64,000 nt of DNA from Enterobacter sp. BIGb0383 (lineage in GTDB: Bacteria > Pseudomonadota > Gammaproteobacteria > Enterobacterales > Enterobacteriaceae), in assembly GCF_003751845.1 (NCBI RefSeq), contig NZ_RJKQ01000002.1, forward strand, positions 62,001 through 126,000, read 5' to 3'. Of the stretch, positions 53,734-61,835 are shown in pieces. Position numbers and translations under genes: made by a program. Below the pieces are notes generated by a model. It made no database searches, was not told where the DNA came from, and was given only the letters and a program-made list of their open reading frames with translations. The stretch's first letter is position 1, and each line of letters opens with the position of its first letter.

Positions 53734-54552
53734 ATGAATACGTTAAAACGTCTTATACCCATATGTTTATCATTCACTGTCTTTTCTGTTTCCGCGAATA
53801 CCCACTGCGACCCGGTAACGCCCGCCTGTCTGACGGAGCAGTATACGATGTCCGTTCTCTGGTATCAGAATTCTGCGGAAGCACGTGCCGCATTTTACCA
53901 GGGCTATCAGCTTGGACAGATGCGTCTGGAGCAGGCGCTAAAAGAAAAATCCACTAAGCCGCTGGCCGTGGTGCTCGATCTGGATGAAACCGTACTCGAT
54001 GACAGCCCCCATCAGGCCTGGCTGATTAAGAACCATAAGTTCTTGCTCGATGGCTGGGATGAATGGGTGGATATGGCCGCTGCAGAAGCGGTTCCCGGGG
54101 CCAAAGCTTTCCTGGAGTTTGCGGATAAACAGGGAGTCAGCCTGTTTTATTTAAGCGACCGTAAGCAGTCGCAATTCGATGTCACGCTGAAAAACTTACA
54201 AAAAATCGGCTTACCCCAGGCGGATAAAGCCCATCTCCTGTTAAAAACGCCGGAGATGAAGAGCAAGCAGGGGCGCAGAGACAGGCTGGAAGAACACTAC
54301 AATGTGGTGCTTTATTTTGGCGATAATCTTGCCGACTTCCTCGATTCAAAAGGAAAATCTCAGGAAGAGAGGAACCGCATGATGGAAGAGGCTCGCGCAG
54401 AATTCGGGAAACGTTTTATTCTTTTCCCGAATCCGATGTATGGCGACTGGTATGGCGGGTTAATACAAAACAATTTCACCCAGGACCATAACCGTATTTA
54501 CAGGCTGCGAATGGATAAATTACGGCCTTTCGAATCCGCTAACGCGCCTTGA
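53734..54552 (+). CDS. e(P4)-like HAD acid phosphatase, exported
   Basis: HAD-superfamily phosphatase of the 5'-nucleotidase/lipoprotein e(P4) family. It has 272 residues. A signal peptide ends near SVSA21. HAD motif I is DLDET with the nucleophile D82 and acid D84; motif II-like SDRKQS is near 142, and the C-terminal metal site is YFGDNLADFLDSKGK near 198. Unlike Haemophilus e(P4) it has no lipobox cysteine, so it should be soluble in the periplasm. GGAGGCGAT precedes the ATG, 33 bp after the class A phosphatase. It can be expected to act on nucleotides or NMN-type substrates. It converges on fhlA across a hairpin. Confidence 0.9.
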   Translation: MNTLKRLIPICLSFTVFSVSANTHCDPVTPACLTEQYTMSVLWYQNSAEARAAFYQGYQLGQMRLEQALKEKSTKPLAVVLDLDETVLDDSPHQAWLIKNHKFLLDGWDEWVDMAAAEAVPGAKAFLEFADKQGVSLFYLSDRKQSQFDVTLKNLQKIGLPQADKAHLLLKTPEMKSKQGRRDRLEEHYNVVLYFGDNLADFLDSKGKSQEERNRMMEEARAEFGKRFILFPNPMYGDWYGGLIQNNFTQDHNRIYRLRMDKLRPFESANAP

Positions 54553-54561
54553 TATCACGCT

Positions 54562-54587
54562 GACAGGGCGGCATATTCCGCCCTGTC
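54562..54587. terminator. Hairpin between the e(P4)-like gene and fhlA
   Basis: Perfect GACAGGGCGG / CCGCCCTGTC arms around a 6-base loop in the 38-bp gap between convergent genes. The flanking T-content is low on both strands. Confidence 0.6.
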
Positions 54588-54590
54588 ACC

Positions 54591-56678
54591 TTAACGGGCA
54601 GCAATACCCATTTTTTTCATCCGCGACAATAACGTGGTGCGTTTTAACCCCAGCCGCTGTGCCGCGCCACGGGGTCCGGCAACCACGCCGTTGGTTTCTT
54701 TCAGCACCTGCAGGATCCGCTCCCGCTCATCGTCTTCACTCAGATATGCCGCAGGCGCGACCTCGATACCGGCCTGGGGCACGACCGGCGCAGCAACGGG
54801 CAGCGGATAACCCAGCCCCTGAAGCTGAAGATCCAGCACCGTCCCTCGGGTGAGCAACACGGCACGCTCGATCACATTTTCCAGTTCACGCACATTGCCC
54901 GGCCACTCCATGCGGCTGAGAAGTCGAAGCGTTTCCGCCGGGATACTGTCGATAGTGCGTTTCATACGCCGGGCAATCTTATAGGTCAGGTATTTCACCA
55001 GCTGCGGGATGTCTTCCGGACGTTCACGTAACGGTGGAATAATGATGGGAAAGACGTTGAGTCGGTAAAAGAGATCGCTGCGAAACGCTTTATCCGCCAC
55101 CATCTGCTGCAGATTGCGGTTGGTTGCCGCAATCAGTCTGACATCCACCGAAATCAGCTTATTGCCCCCCACCCGCTCGAACTCCTGCTCCTGCAAAATG
55201 CGCAGCAGTTTGGGCTGTAGCTCAAGGGGGATCTCACCCACCTCATCGAGAAACAGAGTGCCCTGGTCGGCCAGTTCGAAACGCCCCATCCGCTGGGTCG
55301 TTGCCCCGGTGAATGCGCCTTTCTCATGACCAAAGAGATCGCTTTCCATCAGTCCGGCAGGCATCGCGGCACAGTTCATTTTCACCATGCGACGATCCCG
55401 GCGGTCGCCCAGATTGTGGATCGCTCTGGCAATCAGCTCCTTACCCGTGCCGGTCTCGCCGAGGATCAGTACCGCGCAGTCGCTTTTGGCGACGATCTCC
55501 ACCTGCTTAAGTACCGCCGACATTCCCTCGCTGCGCCCGACAATATCCCCGAAATCCGGCACGTTGCTGTTAATTTGCTCGGTCAGATAGAGATTTTCGT
55601 GCTGGAGCTTTTCCTTCAGGCTTTTAATTTGCTGGTAGGCCAGGGCGTTATCCACCGCAATAGCGATACGCTCGGCGATCTGCTGCAAAACCCGCAGATT
55701 CGCGGTGCTGAAATTATTCAGCTGGCCCTGGGCCAGTTTCAGCACGCCCAGCGTTTTATCGCCAAAGCGCAGCGGCAGGATGCACAGGGTTTTAATCTGC
55801 TCGCGCCATAGCGTCTCTTCTTCGCCCGCAGCCTCAGAAGGCTGAACATTTTTCAGCAGCATTTCGCCTTTTTGCATCACCTGCTGCTCCAGCGAGCCGG
55901 CCAGCGTCATCCGTGACTTTTGCTGTTTCGCGAGATGGTTTACACCGTAAGAGGTCGTGTAAACATCCGCCTGAAGGCTCTCTTTATCCGCATCGCAGAG
56001 CACCATGCCGACGGTGTTGATATGAAAAAAGTGGTGGATAGTTTTGGCTATCTCCCCGATCAGTTCGTCGATATCCAGCCTGGAGAGTACGGCGTTGGTA
56101 ATCTCCACCAGGATACGAAAATCATCGCGCTCATGGCGCAGTAGAGATTGCTGAAACCGGGCCTCGCTACGGAGCTGGATCTGCTCAACGGCAATCGCCA
56201 CCAGCAGGCAAAGTTCGTTCAGCCGGCATTGTTCTTTCTCGCTGAAAGGGCGGGTGTGCTGACGGGTAAATTCGCAGCCTCCCAGCAGCCCCGCAGGGAG
56301 CTGCAGCGGCACCAGGCCGTAGTGGGAGAACGGCGGATAGAGATTCAGCGCCGCCAGCTGCGGGTAAGCTGCATGCAGCGCTTCGCTTTGCCATACCTGG
56401 ATTTGTGGGTTATCCAGCAGGGTGCGGACGGGACCGGTACTCAGCAGGGTTTCATCTTCATAGTACACGGGCTGATCGTTCGCATCGATAGCGTGAAAAC
56501 TGACCCTCTCGCTGTGGTTATTAAACAGCACCAGCGTTATCGCGTCCGCAATCCCCTCCAGCTGAACGCACCGGGTCAGGGAGGTGACTAATGACGTCAT
56601 AGTCTGCTGCTGCAATAAATTGCGCGTCAGCTCCAGCGATCCCAGGTGTTTTGATGTGCTTAATGTTGCACTGTGCAT
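54591..56678 (-). CDS. fhlA: Formate hydrogenlyase transcriptional activator FhlA
   Basis: Sigma-54-dependent activator that binds formate and switches on hyc, hyp and fdhF. It has 695 residues from ATG 56676-56678 (E. coli 692). The frame continues 30 codons to a TTG at 56768 that overlaps hypE; those codons do not fit the family. Two GAF-type domains fill about 20-360. The AAA+ domain has Walker A GETGTGKE and the sigma-54 contact GAFTGA. A Fis-type HTH ends the protein (GAAQRLGLKRTTLLSRMKKMG). It is FhlA rather than HyfR by its N-terminal match (YEDETLLSTGPVRTLL). It is last in the hyp operon, as in E. coli. The ribosome-binding site is weak. Confidence 0.93.
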   Translation of the reverse strand: MHSATLSTSKHLGSLELTRNLLQQQTMTSLVTSLTRCVQLEGIADAITLVLFNNHSERVSFHAIDANDQPVYYEDETLLSTGPVRTLLDNPQIQVWQSEALHAAYPQLAALNLYPPFSHYGLVPLQLPAGLLGGCEFTRQHTRPFSEKEQCRLNELCLLVAIAVEQIQLRSEARFQQSLLRHERDDFRILVEITNAVLSRLDIDELIGEIAKTIHHFFHINTVGMVLCDADKESLQADVYTTSYGVNHLAKQQKSRMTLAGSLEQQVMQKGEMLLKNVQPSEAAGEEETLWREQIKTLCILPLRFGDKTLGVLKLAQGQLNNFSTANLRVLQQIAERIAIAVDNALAYQQIKSLKEKLQHENLYLTEQINSNVPDFGDIVGRSEGMSAVLKQVEIVAKSDCAVLILGETGTGKELIARAIHNLGDRRDRRMVKMNCAAMPAGLMESDLFGHEKGAFTGATTQRMGRFELADQGTLFLDEVGEIPLELQPKLLRILQEQEFERVGGNKLISVDVRLIAATNRNLQQMVADKAFRSDLFYRLNVFPIIIPPLRERPEDIPQLVKYLTYKIARRMKRTIDSIPAETLRLLSRMEWPGNVRELENVIERAVLLTRGTVLDLQLQGLGYPLPVAAPVVPQAGIEVAPAAYLSEDDERERILQVLKETNGVVAGPRGAAQRLGLKRTTLLSRMKKMGIAAR

Positions 56679-56761
56679 AGCGTTGGCTCTGGATACATAA
56701 ATATGAAAAATGAGACAGGGGAAACTGTACCTCTTTCTGGTCAGTCGCTCCCCTGACGAGA

Positions 56762-57793
56762 TCAACAAATACGCGGTAACGGCTCCGCCCAGGGCAACAT
56801 CAGCTGGCGCGAAATGCCCAGCGCCCCGCGTAAGCAGACCTGCGGATCGACGGTCGCTTCACCAATGGTGGCGGCATCCCGCCCCAGAGGGTGCGCCCGG
56901 AGCAGGTTCAGCACCCTCTCTTCGTCCCCGGCCGACACCGCCAGCACCAGTTTGCCCTCGTTGGCAAAATTCAGCGCCTCCAGCCCCAGCAGTTCACAAA
57001 TCCCCCGGACGGCAGGCTTCACCGGCAACGCTGACTCGTCGATAGCCATCCCGCATCCGCTGGCCTGACCGAACTCATGCAGTATGGCGTTGACGCCACC
57101 GCGCGTCGCATCACGCAGGGCATGGACGCCTGATACCTCACGCAGAGGCGCAACCAGCGAGGCCAGCACCGCACAGTCGCTCTCGACGCCCAGGTCCATC
57201 CCCAGCCGTTCGCGCAGATTGAGGATCGCCGCGCCGTGATCGCCGAGCGTTCCGCTGACGATAATTTTATCACCGGGCTGAATAGTTCCGGCCCCCCAGC
57301 GTACCGCGGTGGGGATCGCGCCAATCCCGGCAGTGTTAATAAAAATCTTGTCGGCCGCACCGCGCTGCACCACCTTGGTATCGCCCGTCACGATGGCGAT
57401 CCCCGCCTCCCGCGCCGTCTGCGCCATACTGCTGACGATGCGCTGCAGGTCGCTTAGCGGCAGCCCCTCTTCCAGTATGAATCCGCAGGAGAGATACGTC
57501 GGCGTTGCCCCGCTGACCACCAGATCGTTTGCCGTCCCGCAGACGGCCAGCTTGCCGATATTACCGCCGGGGAAGAAAATCGGGTCGATAACATAGCTGT
57601 CGGTGGTAAAAGCCAGCCTGTCGCCCTGAGCGCTAAGATCGGCCAGCGACAAACGGGCACCGTCCTCACGTTCGCCGAGCCACGGGTTATCGAACGCGCT
57701 AAGAAACAGCGCGTCGATTAACGCCTGCATGGCGAGGCCTCCGCTGCCTTGGGCCATGGTGATCACTTTTTCGCTCGCGTTATTCGCTGTCAT
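56762..57793 (-). CDS. hypE: Hydrogenase maturation factor HypE
   Basis: Dehydrates the carbamoyl group on its own C-terminal cysteine to a thiocyanate, the source of the cyanide ligands of the NiFe site. It has 343 residues. ATP-binding PurM-like segments include GGNIGKLAVCGTANDLVVSGA and TGDTKVVQRGAADKIFINTAG. It ends PRIC, the essential C-terminus carrying the modified cysteine. The start ATG overlaps the hypD stop by 4 bases. An N-terminal extension of about six residues over E. coli is visible (MTANNASEKV). Confidence 0.97.
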   Translation of the reverse strand: MTANNASEKVITMAQGSGGLAMQALIDALFLSAFDNPWLGEREDGARLSLADLSAQGDRLAFTTDSYVIDPIFFPGGNIGKLAVCGTANDLVVSGATPTYLSCGFILEEGLPLSDLQRIVSSMAQTAREAGIAIVTGDTKVVQRGAADKIFINTAGIGAIPTAVRWGAGTIQPGDKIIVSGTLGDHGAAILNLRERLGMDLGVESDCAVLASLVAPLREVSGVHALRDATRGGVNAILHEFGQASGCGMAIDESALPVKPAVRGICELLGLEALNFANEGKLVLAVSAGDEERVLNLLRAHPLGRDAATIGEATVDPQVCLRGALGISRQLMLPWAEPLPRIC

Positions 57794-58935
57794 CCTGCCA
57801 TCTCCTGTTGTTCATTTTCTTGCGCCTGCCGATAACGATACTGATACCAGGCAGCGCAGGCGCCTTCGGAGGAAACCATCAGCGCGCCAAAGGCGTTATG
57901 CGGCGTACAGCCCTGACCAAACAGCGGACACTGATGCGGCTTACAGCGCCCGGTCAGGACGTCCCCGCAGCGGGCGCGCGGATCGTCCGCCACGGCCTGC
58001 ATCTGTGGGCGAAAACGCCGCTCGGCATCAAACTGCATGTAGGGTTCGGTCAGGGAGATCCCCGACTCTTCAATCAGACCCAGCCCGCGCCACTCGCTGC
58101 TGCCCGCAAGCCGGAACACATCGCGCATCGCCTCCTGTGCCAGCCGGTTTCCCTGCTCCGGAACGACGCGCCGATACTGATTCTCGGTGTGGGAGACACC
58201 CTCGCAGACCTGCTCCACCAGCATCAGCACGCTTTGCAGCATATCCAGCGGTTCAAAGCCGCTGACCACCAGCGGCTTCATAAACTGCCGGGAGATAAAA
58301 TCATAGGGCGTGGTACCAATCACCATGCTGACATGGCCTGGCGCGAGAAAGGCGTCAATGCGCACGTCATCCTGCTCCAGCAGGCACCGTAAGGTCGGGA
58401 TCAGGCTGATATGCTGGCAAAAGACGCTAAAGTTCGTGATCCCCTGCCGCCGCGCCTGCTGTAACGTCACGGCCGTCACCGGCTGGGTGGTTTCAAAGCC
58501 CAGCGCAAAAAACACCACCTGACGATCCGGATTGTCACGCGCCAGCTTCAGGGCATCGAGGGGAGAGTACAGGACCCGCACATCGCTCCCGCGCTCGCGA
58601 GCCTGCAGCAGCGATCCCTGCTTGCCCGGCACCCGCAGCGCATCACCGAAGGTGCAGAGGATCACCTCTGGCCGGGCTGCAATATCGCAGCAGGCATCAA
58701 TGCGCCCCATCGGCAGCACGCAAACCGGACACCCCGGCCCGTGAATAAACTCCAGCTGCGGCGGGAGCAGTTTATCCAGCCCGAATTTAAAGATAGCGTG
58801 GGTATGACCCCCGCACACTTCCATAATCTGCATCGGCTTTTCAGCGGTAAACGGCAGCTCTGCCGCACGCTGATGCAGCCGTTCAATCAGCCGCTTCGCG
58901 AGCTGAGGATCGCGGAATTCATCAACAAAACGCAT
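57790..58935 (-). CDS. hypD: Hydrogenase maturation factor HypD
   Basis: Iron-sulfur scaffold where Fe(CN)2CO is built together with HypC and HypE. It has 381 residues (E. coli 373). The conserved EVCGGHTHAIFK near 42 holds the proposed iron-binding Cys, GPGCPVCVLP is near 67, and the C-terminal cluster ligands occur in CGDVLTGRCKPHQCPLFGQGC. It begins within a TAATG overlap with the hypC stop. The C-terminal tail (QAQENEQQEMAG) is slightly longer than in E. coli. Confidence 0.97.
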   Translation of the reverse strand: MRFVDEFRDPQLAKRLIERLHQRAAELPFTAEKPMQIMEVCGGHTHAIFKFGLDKLLPPQLEFIHGPGCPVCVLPMGRIDACCDIAARPEVILCTFGDALRVPGKQGSLLQARERGSDVRVLYSPLDALKLARDNPDRQVVFFALGFETTQPVTAVTLQQARRQGITNFSVFCQHISLIPTLRCLLEQDDVRIDAFLAPGHVSMVIGTTPYDFISRQFMKPLVVSGFEPLDMLQSVLMLVEQVCEGVSHTENQYRRVVPEQGNRLAQEAMRDVFRLAGSSEWRGLGLIEESGISLTEPYMQFDAERRFRPQMQAVADDPRARCGDVLTGRCKPHQCPLFGQGCTPHNAFGALMVSSEGACAAWYQYRYRQAQENEQQEMAG

Positions 58936-59213
58936 TATCGTTCCCCTTCACCGGCCAGGAACATCGCCACGTCGGCTTCCACTTCGCCCATCTCATTCAG
59001 CGCCGCCAGGGTTTCAAGGGCTTCCTGCTCGTCAAGCTTGCTGAGGGCAAAACCGACGTGAATTAACACCCAGCTGCCGGGCAAAGCATCACGATTGCCG
59101 TCGCAGACCAGGGCGATATTGACCTCGCGCCGTAGCCCGCAGACATCGGCCCAGGCATGATCCGGCTGTTGTTCATGCAGGGCGACAATCTGCCCGGGGA
59201 TGCCTATGCACAT
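58935..59213 (-). CDS. hypC: Hydrogenase maturation chaperone HypC
   Basis: Small chaperone that binds HypD and delivers the Fe(CN)2CO unit to the large subunit HycE. It has 92 residues from ATG 59211-59213, beginning [10 protein letters not shown]. The cysteine at position 2 is essential in the family, so this start is firm; the longer frame from 59240 would bury it. Its start overlaps the 3' end of hypB by 10 bp. C-terminal [13 protein letters not shown] matches the family. Confidence 0.96.
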   Translation of the reverse strand: MCIGIPGQIVALHEQQPDHAWADVCGLRREVNIALVCDGNRDALPGSWVLIHVGFALSKLDEQEALETLAALNEMGEVEADVAMFLAGEGER

Positions 59214-59956
59214 CGTTGCTGCTCCAGCCATGCCAGCCATTGCTCCATCCCTTCACCGGTGGTCGCAGAGAGCTGAATCACCTCTATCTGCGGGTTCACC
59301 TGGCGGGCGTTGGCAATACAGCTGTCGACGTCAAAATTGACGTAGGGAAGCAGGTCGATTTTGTTGAGGATCATCAGGCTGGATGCCGCAAACATATGCG
59401 GATACTTGAGCGGTTTGTCCTCACCTTCCGTGACCGACAGCACCGCCACTTTGTGGCGTTCACCCAGATCGAAACTCGCCGGACACACCAGATTGCCGAC
59501 GTTTTCGATAAACAGCAGGCTATTGTTCTGCGGCGCCAGATGATGGACCGCATCGTGTACCATCTGCGCATCAAGATGGCAGCCTTTCCCGGTATTGACC
59601 TGAATCGCCGGCACGCCGGTAGCCCGGATGCGGTCGGCGTCATTGGTCGTTTGCTGATCGCCTTCCACCACCGCACAGGAAACCCGACTGGCCAGCTGCG
59701 TCAGGGTTGCCGTCAGCAAGGTCGTTTTACCCGAGCCAGGGCTGGAGACCAGATTCAGCGCCAGCACCGCCGCCCCGGCAAAATGCGCCCGGTTGTGCGC
59801 CGCAATATGATTATTCTTCGCCAGCACATCCATTTCGATGTCCACCATACGGCGTGGCGCAAAGGGTAAACCGGCATCATGAGAATGATGAGAATGTTCG
59901 CTGCTGACGCCTTCGATACGAAGCTCGCCGCTGGCGCAACCACAGGTACTGCACAT
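59204..59956 (-). CDS. hypB: Hydrogenase nickel incorporation GTPase HypB
   Basis: G3E-family GTPase that loads nickel into the hydrogenase large subunit with HypA. It has 250 residues, about 40 fewer than E. coli (290). The N-terminal high-affinity nickel site [10 protein letters not shown] is intact. The shortened linker keeps a His cluster (SEHSHHSHD, near 19-27). The G domain has Walker [10 protein letters not shown] near 72, EGDQQT switch residues, ENVGNLVCP metal residues, and NKIDLLP. The C-terminus overlaps hypC. The shorter linker is the only departure from E. coli. Confidence 0.96.
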   Translation of the reverse strand: MCSTCGCASGELRIEGVSSEHSHHSHDAGLPFAPRRMVDIEMDVLAKNNHIAAHNRAHFAGAAVLALNLVSSPGSGKTTLLTATLTQLASRVSCAVVEGDQQTTNDADRIRATGVPAIQVNTGKGCHLDAQMVHDAVHHLAPQNNSLLFIENVGNLVCPASFDLGERHKVAVLSVTEGEDKPLKYPHMFAASSLMILNKIDLLPYVNFDVDSCIANARQVNPQIEVIQLSATTGEGMEQWLAWLEQQRCA

Positions 59957-59986
59957 AGCTTTCTCCCCGGACAGCCATCCCGTCCG

Positions 59987-60331
59987 TTATTCGATTTCAA
60001 TACGTTTGATTTTCATTCCGTCGTCAGCCACAACCCGCAGCTGATGCCCTCCACAGCGCGGGCAAAGCCGCACGGCAGGGGTCAATAAATCCACATACTG
60101 CTGGCAATCATGACACCAGCTCTCGGCGGCAGGCGTTTCAAGGTGCAGCTCGCTGCCCTCCGCCAGAGTTTCGCGACAGGCCAGCCCAAAGCAAAAACGC
60201 AGCGCTTCCGGCTCGACGCAGGAAAATGCCCCCACCTCCATCCATACGGCGACGATCCGCCGGGCATTATGTTGCTCGCCAAACTGCTGCATAATTTCCA
60301 CCGCATTCTGGCACAAGGTAATTTCGTGCAT
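59987..60331 (-). CDS. hypA: Hydrogenase nickel incorporation protein HypA
   Basis: Nickel metallochaperone that works with HypB (the HybF paralogue serves other hydrogenases). It has 114 residues. The N-terminal nickel ligand is H2 (MHEITLC). A zinc site is formed by C73-X2-C76 and C90-X2-C93. GGGGAAATT precedes the ATG. It is the first gene of hypABCDE-fhlA, 30 bp upstream of hypB. The sigma-54 promoter at 60369-60384 points into it. Confidence 0.96.
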   Translation of the reverse strand: MHEITLCQNAVEIMQQFGEQHNARRIVAVWMEVGAFSCVEPEALRFCFGLACRETLAEGSELHLETPAAESWCHDCQQYVDLLTPAVRLCPRCGGHQLRVVADDGMKIKRIEIE

Positions 60332-60368
60332 AATTTCCCCGCACTCAGCAGATTAATAAAAAATGTTA

Positions 60369-60384
60369 AGCAATATTGATGCCA
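60369..60384 (-). promoter_or_regulatory. Sigma-54 promoter of the hyp operon
   Basis: On the minus strand TGGCATC-AATA-TTGCT fits the -24/-12 consensus TGGCACG-N4-TTGCW at 10 of 12 fixed positions. It lies about 38 bp before the hypA start. FhlA would drive it. Confidence 0.85.
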
Positions 60385-60430
60385 GTTTCTGCTACGAAAA
60401 ATAAATCAACGAAAAAAGAGCCGTCACATT

Positions 60431-60454
60431 TGTCGAAATAGACAGCTATCGACA
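60431..60454. promoter_or_regulatory. FhlA-site-like sequences between hypA and hycA
   Basis: TGTCGAAATAGACA at 60431-60444 and CGACA at 60450-60454 form overlapping inverted repeats about 100 bp upstream of the hyc sigma-54 promoter. The position and the TGTCG/CGACA elements fit an upstream activating sequence. The remaining sequence to 60540 is AT-rich, as expected for an IHF bend. The exact FhlA consensus is recalled only in outline. Confidence 0.55.
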
Positions 60455-60542
60455 TGCCATCTCTTTTTCAGCGCAGCACAAACCCGCCGCCAGTTAAATC
60501 CAAAGGAATGATTTAAAAGAAATTATAAAATAAATCCATGGC

Positions 60543-60558
60543 TGGCACGCTTTATGCT
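60543..60558 (+). promoter_or_regulatory. Sigma-54 promoter of the hyc operon
   Basis: TGGCACG-CTTT-ATGCT matches the -24/-12 consensus (-24 element perfect). It is about 75 bp before hycA. Confidence 0.85.
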
Positions 60559-60631
60559 TTCTGAGCCTTATGCGCCGTATTTCGTCAGGTAATACACGGC
60601 ATAATGCACCACTTAATTACGGGTAAAAACC

Positions 60632-61099
60632 ATGAGCACCCTTAGCGAACTGACCAGCAAAGCACACTATATCGCCAACAAAAACAGCCATCTGAAAGCC
60701 CAGTGGCGTCTCTATCAGAACACCCTGACACAGGCCATAAGCAACTCAAAAAACAAAATAAATCATGAATTTATCTGCGGAGGCGATCGGGATATTCGCT
60801 TTGTTCTGTTTAGCCATTTTACCGTCAGCATCCATCTGCAGGATGACTTCTACAGCCAGCACATTGTCTACAGCCTGAATATGGCCAGCGGTGACCAGCC
60901 AGATAATTTCAGAGCCTTTGCTCACGCCACCTTTAGCGAAGATGACCATATCGACAGCACGGTCGACATTCACGACAAAAATGCCGTCCTCGAACATTAT
61001 CTGAATAAAATTACGGCCGTTTATCAGTGTATTTTTGATTCCTTACAAAAAGATCGGCCGGTCCATTCGCAGCTCGAAAAATTATTTACCCATGCTTGA
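60632..61099 (+). CDS. hycA: Formate hydrogenlyase regulatory protein HycA
   Basis: Negative regulator that counteracts FhlA. It has 155 residues (E. coli 153). The sequence is moderately diverged from E. coli but keeps the order of blocks: SKAHYIANKNSHLKAQWRLY near 10-28, the FVLFSHFTVSIHL core, and VLEHYLNKITAVY near 120. No DNA-binding domain is seen, in line with action on FhlA itself. It is the first gene of hyc, and its DNA is more AT-rich than hycB and hycC. No strong ribosome-binding site is seen (GGGTAAAAACC). Confidence 0.9.
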   Translation: MSTLSELTSKAHYIANKNSHLKAQWRLYQNTLTQAISNSKNKINHEFICGGDRDIRFVLFSHFTVSIHLQDDFYSQHIVYSLNMASGDQPDNFRAFAHATFSEDDHIDSTVDIHDKNAVLEHYLNKITAVYQCIFDSLQKDRPVHSQLEKLFTHA

Positions 61100-61141
61100 T
61101 ATTTAAAACGGAAATTGCCACCTGAGGTTTATTTCCCGATC

Positions 61142-61197
61142 CGACATAAATGTCGAAATGTCATGTTACGTGCCGATTTCGTCATCTTTGACGAAAT
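61142..61197. promoter_or_regulatory. FhlA-type upstream sites between hycA and hycB
   Basis: Two perfect palindromes: CGACATAAATGTCG at 61142-61155, and ATTTCGTCA / TGACGAAAT (61176-61197) with a 4-base loop. They share TGTCG/CGACA and TTTCG elements with the hyp-hyc gap. In E. coli a FhlA site for the hyp promoter lies between hycA and hycB, so position and sequence both fit. Confidence 0.65.
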
Positions 61198-61211
61198 AGA
61201 AAGGAGACTTC

Positions 61212-61835
61212 ATGAGCAGTCATAATGCCATGAATAAATATGTTATTGCCGATCCTAAACTCTGTATCGGCTGCAACACCTGCGTTGCCAGTTGTTCGCA
61301 GGAGCATCAGCGCCACGGCCTGCAGTCAGCGCCGCGTTTGCAGGTGATGCGCAACCGGCTGGATTCCGCCCCGGTGATGTGTCACCAGTGCGAAGATGCC
61401 CCCTGCGCGCAGGTCTGTCCGGTGAATGCCATCGTCCGTGAAAACGAGGCGATTCAGCTTAACGAAAGCCTGTGCGTCAGCTGCAAACTGTGCGGCATCG
61501 CCTGTCCGTTCGGGGCGATTACCTTTTCCGCCAGCACGCCGCTGGCCATCCCCCGTGACTGTAATACGTCCAAAGCCCTGCCCGCCCCTCTGCCGCCGCG
61601 CGCCGTCAGCCCGTTCCTTGACTGCGTTCCCGGACTGCGTGCGGTCGCGGTGAAGTGCGATCTGTGCAGCTTCAGCCCTGACGGACCCGCCTGTATCAAA
61701 ACCTGCCCGACTCAGGCCATCACCCTGGTCACCGCCAGTCTTGCCGAACAGGCCAGCCAGCAAAAACGCCTTAATGCCATGAACGTCTTTCCTGGCGAAC
61801 TCTCACTCCCTGCCAACACCGAGGCCAAATTATGA
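61212..61835 (+). CDS. hycB: Formate hydrogenlyase electron-transfer subunit HycB
   Basis: Small ferredoxin-like subunit that takes electrons from formate dehydrogenase H to the hydrogenase. It has 207 residues. Four [4Fe-4S] sites are laid out as C18-X2-C21-X2-C24-X3-C28, CHQCEDAPCAQVCP, CVSCKLCGIACP and CDLCSFSPDGPACIKTCP. AAGGAGACTTC precedes the ATG 61212; an inner ATG six codons on is less likely. It is followed by hycC with a 4-base overlap. Confidence 0.96.
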   Translation: MSSHNAMNKYVIADPKLCIGCNTCVASCSQEHQRHGLQSAPRLQVMRNRLDSAPVMCHQCEDAPCAQVCPVNAIVRENEAIQLNESLCVSCKLCGIACPFGAITFSASTPLAIPRDCNTSKALPAPLPPRAVSPFLDCVPGLRAVAVKCDLCSFSPDGPACIKTCPTQAITLVTASLAEQASQQKRLNAMNVFPGELSLPANTEAKL

